64,000 nucleotides of DNA from Syntrophaceae bacterium UBA7520 (GCA_002478265.1 DLNC01000040.1:46256-110255), one strand, 5' to 3'; counted from the first letter of the stretch, positions 25,354 through 34,296 are shown. Program-made: numbers and translations. The notes: generated from the sequence alone by a model not told the origin.

Positions 25354-27387
25354 ATGGCGCCAAAATCGAAAATAGCCCGCACGCGCAATATTGGCATTGT
25401 CGCGCATATTGACGCCGGCAAGACAACTGTTTCGGAGCGCATTCTTTTTTACACCGGGAAATCCTACAAGATGGGCGAGGTGCATGACGGCGAAGCGGTC
25501 ATGGACTGGATGCCACAGGAGCAGGAACGAGGCATCACCATAACCTCGGCGGTTACCACCTGCTCCTGGAAAAATCATGAAATTCATATCATCGATACCC
25601 CGGGGCATGTTGATTTCACGATTGAGGTGGAGCGCTCTCTGCGCGTCCTGGACGGCGCGGTGGTCGTTTTTTGCGCTGTCGGCGGAGTGGAGCCGCAATC
25701 GGAAACAGTCTGGCACCAGGCGGATAAATACGGCGTGCCGAAAATCGCCTTTATCAATAAAATGGATAGAGTCGGCGCGGATTATTTCGGCGCTGTTGAT
25801 ATGATGCGCAGGCGATTTTCTTCCATTCCCGTTTGCATCCAGATACCCGCGGGAAGTGAGGACAATTTCCGCGGCGTAATTGATCTGATTAACGGTAAAT
25901 ATATTACCTGGAAAGACGCCACCCAGGGACTGGAATTTATGTCTCAGGAAATACCGGAAGAATTTACTGAAGCGGCAAGAGCTAATCACGAAAAAATGAT
26001 TGAAATACTGGCTGAACATGATGACGAGCTGGCCGATAAATACCTGGCCGGCCAGGAAATAACGGCGTTGGAAATAGAAAAAGCAATCAGGAGAGCGACT
26101 ATATCGCTGAAAATAGTGCCGGTGCTTTGCGGTGCTGCGCTGCGCAATAAAGGCATTCAACCCATTCTGGACGCCGTGGTAAATTACCTGCCTTCGCCGG
26201 AAGAAATTCCGCCGGTGAAGGGAATCAATCCGGTCACGAAAAAAGAGGAAGTAAGAAGCAGCTCCGATAAGGAACCGCTCGCGGCGCTGGCCTTCAAGAT
26301 TATGCTCGACGAAGGCAGAAAGCTGGCCTACCTGCGCATCTATTCCGGACAGATCCAGGCCGGCGGAGAAATCTATAACGTCGTTAAAAAGAAAAAGGAA
26401 AAAATAGCGCGCCTTCTTTTGATGCACGCCAACAAGAGAGAAAGAATCGAAAAAGCATCCGCCGGCGACATTGTGGCCGTGCTCGGCTTGAAAGAGACGA
26501 CCACGGGTGATACACTTTGCGACGAAAAAAGTCCGATTATTCTGGAACGTATTGAATTTTACGAACCGGTAATCAGTCAGGCGATCGAGGCAAAAACGCC
26601 CGCCGACCAGGAAAAGCTGACCGTGGCGCTGGAAAAACTGCTTGATGAGGATCCGACATTACGCGTCAAGTATGAAGAAGAAACAGCGCAGACGGTTATA
26701 TCCGGCATGGGAGAACTGCATCTGGAAATTATTGTGGACCGGCTGCAGCGGGAGTTCAACGCGCGCGTCAATGTGGGGCGTCCCCGCGTTGTGTATCGAG
26801 AAGCTATACAGAAGCAGGCGGAAGCGGAAGGGGTATTCGAAAGGGAACTGGGCGAGAAAAAACATTTCGGCCAGGTGCGTGTATCTTTGACGCCGCGCAA
26901 GCGCGGCATGGGCAATGAAATAATCATCATGGTTCAAGATAGCGTGATTCCCGCGGAATTTCATGAGGCCGTAATCGAAGGAATCCAGGAAGCGGCGATG
27001 AGCGGCGCGCTGGGCGGTTATCCCGTCACGGATGTCGGCGCAGCGGTAACCGGAGGCGCTTTCCGGGAGGGAGAATCATCACCGCAGGCCTATAAAATCG
27101 CGGCGGCGGCCGCTTTTCGGGAAGCTTTCAGCAAAGCGGATCCGGTGCTTTTGGAACCTATTATGCTCGTGGATGTCATCACGCCGGCGGAATACATGGG
27201 TGATGTCATCGGCGATATCAATGCCCGCCGGGGCGAAATTCAGGCAGTGAATCCAAGAGGCACAATCAGCGAAATAAAGGCCAAAGTGCCGCTCAAGGCG
27301 TTGTTCGGTTATTCCACGGACTTGCGTTCCGCCACACAGGGGCGCGCGACATTCTCCATGATTTTCGCGCAATACGACAAAGCGTAA
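25354..27387 (+). CDS. fusA2: Elongation factor G paralogue (EF-G2-type)
   Basis: 677-residue translational GTPase. The G1 P-loop is AHIDAGKTT, G2 lies in ERGITITSA, G3 is DTPGHVDF and G4 is NKMDR. Domain II, domain III (SGMGELHLEI) and domain IV/V (DVGAAVTGGAFREGESSPQAY) follow in normal order. It is slightly shorter than the usual 690-700 residues and is not beside rpsL-rpsG-tuf, so it is likely a second EF-G, which in other bacteria can split translocation and ribosome-recycling jobs or act in stress. Which job applies here is unknown. Confidence 0.9.
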   Translation: MAPKSKIARTRNIGIVAHIDAGKTTVSERILFYTGKSYKMGEVHDGEAVMDWMPQEQERGITITSAVTTCSWKNHEIHIIDTPGHVDFTIEVERSLRVLDGAVVVFCAVGGVEPQSETVWHQADKYGVPKIAFINKMDRVGADYFGAVDMMRRRFSSIPVCIQIPAGSEDNFRGVIDLINGKYITWKDATQGLEFMSQEIPEEFTEAARANHEKMIEILAEHDDELADKYLAGQEITALEIEKAIRRATISLKIVPVLCGAALRNKGIQPILDAVVNYLPSPEEIPPVKGINPVTKKEEVRSSSDKEPLAALAFKIMLDEGRKLAYLRIYSGQIQAGGEIYNVVKKKKEKIARLLLMHANKRERIEKASAGDIVAVLGLKETTTGDTLCDEKSPIILERIEFYEPVISQAIEAKTPADQEKLTVALEKLLDEDPTLRVKYEEETAQTVISGMGELHLEIIVDRLQREFNARVNVGRPRVVYREAIQKQAEAEGVFERELGEKKHFGQVRVSLTPRKRGMGNEIIIMVQDSVIPAEFHEAVIEGIQEAAMSGALGGYPVTDVGAAVTGGAFREGESSPQAYKIAAAAAFREAFSKADPVLLEPIMLVDVITPAEYMGDVIGDINARRGEIQAVNPRGTISEIKAKVPLKALFGYSTDLRSATQGRATFSMIFAQYDKA

Positions 27388-27491
27388 TTAAAAAAATTTC
27401 ATTAATTGCGAGCCTGTTTTACGGGCGAAGCAATCTTTAAATATTTCGCCATACGTCATTGCGGCGGCATTTCAGCATGGCGATAGCAAGC

Positions 27492-27647
27492 TCAGCGGAA
27501 GCCAATATTGCTGAAGCCGAGAATGCCTAAAATACCTATAATAATCAAATAGATAGCCACAATATAGTTGAGCAATTTCGGGAAGGCCAAAATAATTATT
27601 CCGGCAATCAGTGACAGCACAGGTCCAATGCTCAATGTTAAAGTCAT
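27492..27647 (-). CDS. DUF3096-family membrane microprotein
   Basis: 51-residue gene translated by hand from the minus strand. It opens MTLTLSIGPVLSLIAGIII and has one or two hydrophobic helices (about 6-22 and 25-45), ending GFSNIGFR. This matches the DUF3096 microprotein pattern. An AAAGGAG ribosome site lies 6 bases before the ATG. It is divergent from the WG-repeat lipoprotein. Function unknown; it should sit in the inner membrane. Confidence 0.8.
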   Translation of the reverse strand: MTLTLSIGPVLSLIAGIIILAFPKLLNYIVAIYLIIIGILGILGFSNIGFR

Positions 27648-27797
27648 AAGATTCTCCTTTCACAAAATTTAGTTGTTGATTCAGTGAATTGTAAAAAACA
27701 TTTGTTGTCAAGCAGATAACCAACAGCGAAGAAATATCAATAGGAGCCGGGTAAAATATGACTTGCCTGCACTTGCCTGCTGTTTTATATAGCAATC

Positions 27798-28334
27798 ATG
27801 CGCCAGAGATTATTTTATATTTTTATAATTTGTTTTTTAACGCAATTTATTGCCTGTCAAGCGACAAATTCGCAAGGCAAAAGCTGTATTCTGCCCGGAG
27901 ATGATTTCGCGCAAGTCGAAAATTGCCTGCACTCCGATAAAGACGGCTTGTATATAGCAGCGCCATACATTTCCCAGCTAACTTTTGCCCAAAATGCTCT
28001 TGCCGTTGTTTACGCAAAGGATGAAGGATGGATGTATGTAAACAAAGAAGGCCGGGTGATTATTGCCGGTGTCGCGCCCATGGATAACGGCGCGGATATT
28101 TTTCATGACGGACTGGTGAGATTCAGCAAAAACAAGAAATGGGGTTTTGCCGATGAACAAGGCAACATTATTATTCCACCCGTATACGACGGCGCGTTGA
28201 ATTTTCAAGCAGGATTGGCGCGTGTCTGCAAAGGGTGCGTGGAAAAATGCGTGAACAAAAATTGCGAACAGCGTTATTTTTCCGGCGGCGCGTGGTTTTA
28301 TTTGAATACCAAAGGAAAAATTGTGAAAAAATAA
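27798..28334 (+). CDS. WG-repeat lipoprotein
   Basis: 178 residues. A signal peptide with lipobox IAC (C20) predicts a lipoprotein. At least two WG (KWG) repeats follow: one around GWMYVNKEGRVIIAG and one around KWGFADEQGNIIIPP, plus a partial third near the end (WFYLNTKGKIVKK). Two Cys-rich spots near residues 138-152 (CKGC, CVNKNC) are unusual and may form disulfides. WG repeats are thought to mediate binding; no partner is apparent. Confidence 0.82.
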   Translation: MRQRLFYIFIICFLTQFIACQATNSQGKSCILPGDDFAQVENCLHSDKDGLYIAAPYISQLTFAQNALAVVYAKDEGWMYVNKEGRVIIAGVAPMDNGADIFHDGLVRFSKNKKWGFADEQGNIIIPPVYDGALNFQAGLARVCKGCVEKCVNKNCEQRYFSGGAWFYLNTKGKIVKK

Positions 28335-28367
28335 TATAGATTTTATAAAGGCGATGAAAGGAAAAAA

Positions 28368-28811
28368 ATGAGCAAATCAGAGAAAGCCGCCGGATACATG
28401 AAAATCGGTTACAACTGCTCGCAGGCGATAGTAAAAACTTATGCCGCCGAAGTGGGGCTTAATGAAAACGAAATTGTGAAAATGGCTTCCGTTCTGGGCG
28501 GCGGCATCGGCAGAACGGGTCATGTCTGTGGCGCGGTATCCGGCGCGGCATTGATTATCGGCGCGAAATTTGGTTCAACAGACAATACCAAACTGGAATC
28601 CAAATACAAAGTTTATCAAAAGGGCAGGGAACTTTTAGAACGCTTCGCTGCGGAAAATAAAAGCATTCTATGCAGCGAAATTCTTGGCTACGACATCAAT
28701 ACAAAAGAGGGCTTGAAGCAAGCCCGGCAGGCAGGTGTCTTTACTCAGAAATGCCCCGGTTTCGTGGCCTCCGCGGCGAGGATACTGGAAAGCTTGTTAG
28801 AAGAAGCATGA
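28368..28811 (+). CDS. C_GCAxxG_C_C family redox-type protein
   Basis: 147 residues with the family pattern: C in GYNCSQAI near 17, a Gly-rich GGGIGRTGHVCGAVSGA near 43-60, and later C residues in LCSEILGYD and KCPGF. The cysteines probably bind metal or an Fe-S cluster, and the family occurs in anaerobes, often as a stand-alone gene; no activity is settled. GAAAGGA precedes the ATG. It lies 33 bases after the WG lipoprotein on the same strand. Confidence 0.9.
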   Translation: MSKSEKAAGYMKIGYNCSQAIVKTYAAEVGLNENEIVKMASVLGGGIGRTGHVCGAVSGAALIIGAKFGSTDNTKLESKYKVYQKGRELLERFAAENKSILCSEILGYDINTKEGLKQARQAGVFTQKCPGFVASAARILESLLEEA

Positions 28812-29280
28812 TAGTAAATCAAGTCTCTCCTGATTTCCGCACTCAGTGGCTCGTCCATGTTCGGGCCGTGTATGTAAAAACTTATATTTCAAGACCTGAC
28901 CCCATTTGTGTGCCATTTGTGTGGGGGTCAGAGATTGCCACGGCTTTTGTCATGGCGAGGAGTATCGCGACGAGGCGCAAGCCTGGCGTATGCTGGGACA
29001 TCTCCGGGATTGCTTCACCCCGCTGACGCGAGGTTCGCAATGACATAAGAGGTTTTGGTTCTTCTTATTTGTGGGGACGTTGTCTGGATTCCCCCGGTAT
29101 TCACCGGGATTCTCCGGGATTCTCTTGGGTTCTCTGCTGGGCTTTGGGCTGGATTGCCCGGTCAGAGATCAGGACAATGACATAGGGGAACTGGTTCCCA
29201 GCTTTCGCGGGGACGACGTCTGGATACCGGCTCTTTACAGCGGCGAATGCCGGATGCGCCGGTATGACCAAAAAAGATAA
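28812..29280. repeat. Gene-free stretch built of degenerate intergenic repeats
   Basis: No convincing gene is seen in this 470-base stretch. It holds: a hairpin CTGACCCC (28896-28903) with GGGGTCAG (28924-28931), whose loop contains the 11-base CCATTTGTGTG twice in tandem (28902-28912, 28913-28923); a roughly 100-base element with imperfect inverted ends (28948-29045); repeated CCGGGATTCT near 29090-29115; and GGATACCGGC with its inverted partner near 29220-29265. These look like decayed short intergenic repeats of the kind common in deltaproteobacteria (inference). Confidence 0.6.
28948..29045. repeat. MITE-like element with imperfect inverted ends
   Basis: The left end TGTCATGGCGAG (28948-28959) and the reverse complement of the right end TTCGCAATGACA (29034-29045) match at 10 of 12 positions. 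The first 28 bases resemble the repeat end at 63896, so it is a family member. No coding capacity. Confidence 0.55.
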
Positions 29281-29314
29281 AAAAAGGGCGTCCCGGAAGG
29301 GGACGCCCTTTTTT
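29281..29314 (-). terminator. Strong bidirectional terminator after hppA
   Basis: GGGCGTCCC (29286-29294) and GGGACGCCC (29300-29308) form a perfect 9-base GC-rich stem with a 5-base loop. A runs on the left and T runs on the right let it stop transcription in both directions; its main use is to end the minus-strand hppA transcript. Confidence 0.9.
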
Positions 29315-29330
29315 GCTTAAAGGTCAAAAT

Positions 29331-31811
29331 TTATTTTTTCTTGCCTTTGGCTTTCGCTTTGGGAGCCGGTTTATCATCGGCAAGCGCTTCGCCGGAAATT
29401 CTCATGCCGTAGAATGAACGGTAAACAAAAATCAGAGCGATCGCGAAGAAGGCGATGGCCAGACCAACCTTCAGATTCATATTGGTCATGGTCACGGCAA
29501 TTTCGACCGCCAAAAGGCCGAACAACGTCGTGAATTTGATGACCGGGTTCAAAGAAACGGATGAAGTGTCTTTGAAGGGGTCGCCGACGGTATCGCCCAC
29601 TACGGTTGCCTCGTGCAGCGGAGTGTTTTTCATCTTCAGATCGACTTCAACAATCTTCTTGGCGTTATCCCAGCAGCCCCCCGCGTTGGCCATAAAGATC
29701 GCCTGGAACAGGCCGAAGAAGGCGATAGCTATCAGATAGCCGATGAAGAAATAAGGATTGAAGAAAGAAAGAGCCAGCGCCATGAAGAAAATGACAATAA
29801 AGATGTTGATCATTCCCTTTTGGGCGTACTGGGTGCAGATTTTGACGACTTCCTTGCTGTCGCTAATCGAAGCCTCTTTCTTATCAAGCTTAATATTTTT
29901 CTTGATGAACACAACCGCCTGATACGCTCCGGTGGTTACCGCCTGGGTGGAAGCGCCGGTGAACCAGTAAATTACCGCGCCGCCCATGATCAGGCCGAGA
30001 ATGATTTCCGGCTGCACCAGCGACAATTTGGCAACTACATTGCCGAAAACGCCTTCGAGCAGAATGATGATGCCGAACACCATCGTGGTGGCGCCGACAA
30101 CGGCGGTGCCAATCAACACGGGTTTGGCGGTGGCTTTAAAGGTGTTGCCCGCGCCATCCGCCGATTCCAGATAGTGTTTGGCCAGCTCAAAATCAGGCAT
30201 GATGCCATAATGCTTTTTGACGACGGCTGAGGCGTCCTTGCGGGATTCGATCATCGAAAGTTCATAAATGGACTGAGCGTTATCCGATACCGGACCAAAA
30301 CTGTCCACGGCGATGGTAACCGGACCCATGCTCAGGAATCCGAAAGCAACCAGACCGAAGGCAAAGACCGGAGCGGCAAATTTAAACGCTTCGGGCATAA
30401 TGGCCAAAACGGCCGCATTTTTCGAAACCATGTAAGCGATAAGCATCAAGGTCGCGATAACCAGCCCCAGCCAGAAGGCGGAGAAATTACCGGCGACAAA
30501 ACCGGAAAGAATATTCAGCGAAGGTCCGCCCTGACGGGAAGCGTTGACGACTTCTTCGCAATGGCGGGATTTGGTGCTGGTGAATATTTTTGTAAATTCC
30601 GGAATCAACGCGCCGGCGATGGTGCCGCAGCTGATGATAATCGCCAGTGCCCACCAAAGACCATGGTACTGATCGGTAAGTTCACCAAGCATTAAATAGC
30701 TCGCGCCGAAGGTGATGCCGATGGAAACAAGAGAAGTAATCCATACCAGATTGGTCAGGGGATGTTCAAAATTGAAATCTTTCTTGCCAGAAAACGCTTT
30801 TTCGCTGATCGCGTGGTTGATAAAATATGAAGCGAGAGAAGTGATGATCATCAATATTCTCATGGCGAAAATCCAGATAATCAGCCTGCCGCCCATTTCC
30901 GGAGTGGAGGCCAGCGCCAACGCCAAAAAGGCGATCAGGGCGACGCCGGTCACGCCGTAAGTTTCAAAACCGTCCGCGGTGGGACCAACGCTGTCACCCG
31001 CGTTGTCACCGGTGCAGTCAGCAATAACACCGGGATTTTTCGGGTCGTCTTCGGGAAGATGGAAAACGATTTTCATCAGGTCGGAACCGATATCGGCAAT
31101 CTTTGTGAAGATACCGCCGCAGATACGCAGAGCGGAAGCGCCCAGCGATTCACCGATGGCAAAACCGATAAAGCACGCGCCGGCCAAATCGGGCGGAATG
31201 TAGGCCAGAATGATGATCATGACCAAAAGCTCGATGCTGACCAGCAAGAGCCCAACGCTCATGCCGGAGCGCAAACAAATGTTGACGATGTTCAGCGGGT
31301 TGCCGCTCATCGAAGCGAAAGCGGCGCGGGAATTGGCCACGGTATTGATACGAATACCAAACCAGGCAACAACGTAAGAGCCGAGAATACCGATAACGGA
31401 AGCAAGTAGGATGATACCCACACGGCCGGCGCCCATTTCTTCAAGCGCGCCAAAATAATAGACGATACACAAAGCAATCAAAACCCACAGACCCAAAAGG
31501 AATTTGCCCTGCTGGAAAAGATAAGTCTTGCAAGTTTCCCAGATGGTTTTTGATACATCAAGCATCGACTGATGCGCGGGAAGATTTTTTGTCTGCACGT
31601 ACTGAATGACGCCAAAAATCATTCCAATCACGCAAATAAAAAGGCCTAAATTGAGAATCGTCAGGCCCTTAACTGTGCCGCCAAAAAAGCTGATTTGCGA
31701 TAAATCAGGAAGCTGAATATTGGCTTCGCCGGCAAACGCACTAGAGGCAGTCAATAGAAAAATAAAACTGCCCAGTAGTATTGTCCAGATACTTCTTTTG
31801 CTCTGAAACAT
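29331..31811 (-). CDS. hppA: Membrane-bound proton/sodium-pumping pyrophosphatase
   Basis: Couples hydrolysis of pyrophosphate to ion export across the inner membrane, saving energy in anaerobes that make PPi when activating fatty or aromatic acids. 826 residues and about 16 membrane segments, after an N-terminal signal-like helix. The catalytic block reads LPEDDPKNPGVIAD then GDNAGDSVGPTADGFETYG, keeping the key Asps but departing from the canonical ADNVGDNVGD. The usual GADLVGKVE is here GSDLMKIVF. GNTFKAT has Lys at the site that replaces K+, suggesting K+ independence. A Lys/Ala/Pro tail ends it. AGGAGG precedes the ATG; it closes the pth-rplY-prs run. Confidence 0.93.
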   Translation of the reverse strand: MFQSKRSIWTILLGSFIFLLTASSAFAGEANIQLPDLSQISFFGGTVKGLTILNLGLFICVIGMIFGVIQYVQTKNLPAHQSMLDVSKTIWETCKTYLFQQGKFLLGLWVLIALCIVYYFGALEEMGAGRVGIILLASVIGILGSYVVAWFGIRINTVANSRAAFASMSGNPLNIVNICLRSGMSVGLLLVSIELLVMIIILAYIPPDLAGACFIGFAIGESLGASALRICGGIFTKIADIGSDLMKIVFHLPEDDPKNPGVIADCTGDNAGDSVGPTADGFETYGVTGVALIAFLALALASTPEMGGRLIIWIFAMRILMIITSLASYFINHAISEKAFSGKKDFNFEHPLTNLVWITSLVSIGITFGASYLMLGELTDQYHGLWWALAIIISCGTIAGALIPEFTKIFTSTKSRHCEEVVNASRQGGPSLNILSGFVAGNFSAFWLGLVIATLMLIAYMVSKNAAVLAIMPEAFKFAAPVFAFGLVAFGFLSMGPVTIAVDSFGPVSDNAQSIYELSMIESRKDASAVVKKHYGIMPDFELAKHYLESADGAGNTFKATAKPVLIGTAVVGATTMVFGIIILLEGVFGNVVAKLSLVQPEIILGLIMGGAVIYWFTGASTQAVTTGAYQAVVFIKKNIKLDKKEASISDSKEVVKICTQYAQKGMINIFIVIFFMALALSFFNPYFFIGYLIAIAFFGLFQAIFMANAGGCWDNAKKIVEVDLKMKNTPLHEATVVGDTVGDPFKDTSSVSLNPVIKFTTLFGLLAVEIAVTMTNMNLKVGLAIAFFAIALIFVYRSFYGMRISGEALADDKPAPKAKAKGKKK

Positions 31812-31814
31812 TAG

Positions 31815-32411
31815 CTAGTCCTCCTTTTTCTTTTTGTGGAACTTTATATTTTTTGTCTGGTACTTGCTGATGGCTGTTTCCATATCCGTTAAAACTATCT
31901 CGGCGCACGCATCGCTTGCCTGATTGATCAAATCCGGCAATACTTTTTTTTCCGCCTCGCTAAATGGCTCCAGGACATAGCCTTCAATGCGGGATTTGTC
32001 AATTGGCCTGCCGATGCCCATCCTTACCCGGTGAAAAGCTGAAGAACCTAAATTGGATTCGATAGAAGTCAATCCTTTATGTCCCGCGTTGCCTCCGCCG
32101 GTTTTCAGCCTAATCGCGCCGAAGGGCAGGTCCAGGTCATCGTGAATGACGATGAGTTTGCTGATATCCGTTTTAAAGAACGACTGCAACTGCCTTACCG
32201 CAGCACCACTCAAATTCATATAAGTTTGGGGCAGGGCTATAATTACTTTCTTGTTCTTTACCCGGCCTTTGCCCCATAACGCGTCAAAGCTTTTTTGTTT
32301 TAATTCCACCTCGATTTCGGCGGCCAGTTTTTCGGCAACCATGAAACCGATATTGTGCCTGGTAGCTTTGTAGCGCTTTCCCGGATTCCCCAGACCGACA
32401 ATCAGATACAT
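31815..32411 (-). CDS. pth: Peptidyl-tRNA hydrolase
   Basis: Releases tRNA from prematurely dropped peptidyl-tRNA. 198 residues from the ATG with AGGGAG upstream; an in-frame start further upstream is rejected because the family begins MYLIVGLGNPG. Catalytic residues are visible: Asn in GLGNPG, His in TRHNIGF and Asp in VIHDDLDLPFG. The C-terminal KKKKED tail is an extension. Three bases separate it from hppA and it follows rplY, a common rplY-pth pairing. Confidence 0.96.
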   Translation of the reverse strand: MYLIVGLGNPGKRYKATRHNIGFMVAEKLAAEIEVELKQKSFDALWGKGRVKNKKVIIALPQTYMNLSGAAVRQLQSFFKTDISKLIVIHDDLDLPFGAIRLKTGGGNAGHKGLTSIESNLGSSAFHRVRMGIGRPIDKSRIEGYVLEPFSEAEKKVLPDLINQASDACAEIVLTDMETAISKYQTKNIKFHKKKKED

Positions 32412-32509
32412 TCCGGGCTCCCTCTCGCTTTTAACAAGTTGGGATATTCTGGTAAGAATTGAGGGAAACACTCGCTACCGCCAAGTTTAGAATATTTTTT
32501 GAAACCTCG

Positions 32510-33202
32510 CTATTTTTCTTTCTTTTCCTTTTTGTCTTTATCCGCGCCTTCCGCGGCTTCCGCTTTGGGGGCTTCTTCTCCTGCTTTATCCGCGCCTTCC
32601 GCGGCAGCTTCTTCGGCCACAGGAGCTTCAACTTTGGCCACTCTGATTACGGCCACCGCCGCCACCGCCGCGTCTGGTGAATCAAGAATGGTCACGCCCT
32701 GCGGCGGCACGATGTCTTTAATTTTGTATGAATCGCCGATATCCAGTTTCGTGACATCGACATCAATATGATCGGGAAGGTCAGCCGGCAGGCAGGAGAC
32801 CTTTACTTCGCGCTTGATATGCTGCAGTTCACCGCCGTTATCCACGCCGACGGGTTTGCCCACCAAATGCAGCGTGACATCAACGGTGAGCTTGTGTTTC
32901 ATGTCGATTTCATAAAAGTCGGCGTGATAAAAACGCCCGGTCAGTGGCTGGACCTGCAATTCCTTAATCAAAGAGAGTTTTTCTATTTTTTTCTTGCCAT
33001 CGTCGATAATCAGCTTGATAAACGCGTGATCTTTTTTATCCTTATGGATTTTTACCAAAGCATCGTTTTTTACCGCCAGCAGCATGTTTTCGGCGGAGCG
33101 TCCGTAAAAGACGGCGGGGACGAATCCGCTTTTGCGCAGGCGGCGTGCCGGCCCTTTCTTTTGTTCTTTTCGTACTTGAGCCGCTAAATCGGTTACTTCC
33201 AT
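32510..33202 (-). CDS. rplY: Ribosomal protein bL25 (CTC form)
   Basis: Binds 5S rRNA in the large subunit; the long CTC form has an N-terminal L25 domain and a C-terminal TL5-type beta domain. The opening with EQKKGPARRLRKSGFVPAV and YGR, then HADFYEID, is diagnostic. At 230 residues it is longer than most because of a low-complexity Ala/Glu/Lys tail from about residue 195 (EAPVAEEAAAEGADK). AGGAGG precedes the ATG. It lies between prs and pth, a standard neighbourhood. Confidence 0.95.
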   Translation of the reverse strand: MEVTDLAAQVRKEQKKGPARRLRKSGFVPAVFYGRSAENMLLAVKNDALVKIHKDKKDHAFIKLIIDDGKKKIEKLSLIKELQVQPLTGRFYHADFYEIDMKHKLTVDVTLHLVGKPVGVDNGGELQHIKREVKVSCLPADLPDHIDVDVTKLDIGDSYKIKDIVPPQGVTILDSPDAAVAAVAVIRVAKVEAPVAEEAAAEGADKAGEEAPKAEAAEGADKDKKEKKEK

Positions 33203-33218
33203 TTCTTCCTCCTAATAT

Positions 33219-34160
33219 CTATATAAATAATGAATGCACAGAATCGTTATAATATATGCGGCGCACGGCTTCGCTGAGCAAACCGGCAACCGATAAAACT
33301 TTTATCCTAGAAAATTTTTTCGCCCGCTCGGTAAGCGGTATCGTGTCGGTAACGACTACTTCCTTCAGGGGCGAAGCTTCCAGGCGATCCAACGCGGGGC
33401 CGGATAGCACAGGGTGCGTGCAGCAGGCGCTGACTTCAGTGGCTCCGGCGTCTTTTAGCGCATTTGCCGCCTGCACGACGGTACCCGCGGTGTCAATCAT
33501 ATCATCCAGGATAATGACTTTCTTGTCTTTGACGTTACCGATAATATTCATCACCTGAGATTCGTTCGGGCCTTCTCTTCTTTTGTCGATAATGGCCAGT
33601 GCGGCGCCGAGACGTTTACCAAAAGCGCGGGCGCGTTCCACACCGCCCGTGTCCGGCGACACAACAACGGTGTCATTGAGATAATTCTTTTTCATGTAAT
33701 CGATAAGCACCGATGTGGCAAAAAGATTGTCCACCGGGATATTGAAAAATCCCTGAATCTGCCCCGCGTGCAGATCCATAGAGAGCACGCGGTGGGCTCC
33801 GGCGGTGGTAATCAAATCAGCGACTAATTTGGCGGAAATGGGCGCGCGTGGCGCGACTTTTCTATCCTGCCGGGCGTAGCCATAATAAGGAATGACCGCA
33901 GTAATCCTGTCAGCGGACGCTCTCTTCATGGCGTCAATCATGATCAAAAGTTCCATGCACATTACGTTGACGGGCGAGCAGGTCGACTGAATGATAAAAA
34001 CGTCCATGCCGCGGACGTTTTCGTTGATCTCCACCTGCGTTTCCCCGTCGCTGAAAGTGGTCACATTGGCTTTGCCCAGCGGCACGCCGAGGTTTTTGCA
34101 GATATCTTGAGCCAGAGGAAGATTGGAATTCCCGGAAAATATCCTCATTCTTTCTAGCAT
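33219..34160 (-). CDS. prs: Ribose-phosphate pyrophosphokinase
   Basis: Makes PRPP from ribose 5-phosphate and ATP for nucleotide, histidine and NAD synthesis. 313 residues. The flexible ATP loop shows YARQDRKVAPRAPISAK, the PRPP-binding loop shows IILDDMIDTAGT, and the catalytic His lies in SMDLHAGQIQGFF. The ATG has AAGG 8 bases before it. It is downstream of tRNA-Gln and ispE and upstream of rplY, matching the widespread ispE-prs-rplY-pth order. Confidence 0.97.
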   Translation of the reverse strand: MLERMRIFSGNSNLPLAQDICKNLGVPLGKANVTTFSDGETQVEINENVRGMDVFIIQSTCSPVNVMCMELLIMIDAMKRASADRITAVIPYYGYARQDRKVAPRAPISAKLVADLITTAGAHRVLSMDLHAGQIQGFFNIPVDNLFATSVLIDYMKKNYLNDTVVVSPDTGGVERARAFGKRLGAALAIIDKRREGPNESQVMNIIGNVKDKKVIILDDMIDTAGTVVQAANALKDAGATEVSACCTHPVLSGPALDRLEASPLKEVVVTDTIPLTERAKKFSRIKVLSVAGLLSEAVRRIYYNDSVHSLFI

Positions 34161-34186
34161 TTGCCGACCTTCATTTTATTTATTTA

Positions 34187-34261
34187 TGGCTGGGGCGGGA
34201 GGATTCGAACCTCCGAATGCAGGAACCAAAATCCTGTGTCTTACCGCTTGACGACGCCCCA
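34187..34261 (-). tRNA. tRNA-Gln (anticodon TTG)
   Basis: 75 bases including an encoded CCA (forward TGG at 34187-34189). Acceptor arms TGGGGCG and CGCCCCA pair perfectly, the T arm carries GGTTCGAATCC, and the anticodon stem CAGGA/TCCTG encloses the loop TTTTGGT with TTG (34229-34227), decoding CAA. It is embedded in a minus-strand run between ispE and prs. Confidence 0.96.
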
Positions 34262-34296
34262 AAAAAGCAAATTACTTTGCCGGACAGCACGGAAAA

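Noticed and set aside
25264..26427. A 387-residue open frame on the minus strand
   Set aside because: It lies antisense to the EF-G gene, has a skewed composition rich in His, Arg, Phe and Asn, and matches no family; it is a shadow of the conserved plus-strand gene.
28670..29280. Short plus-strand open frames in the gene-free stretch
   Set aside because: They consist of translated repeat sequence and have no ribosome sites; one begins inside the C_GCAxxG_C_C gene.
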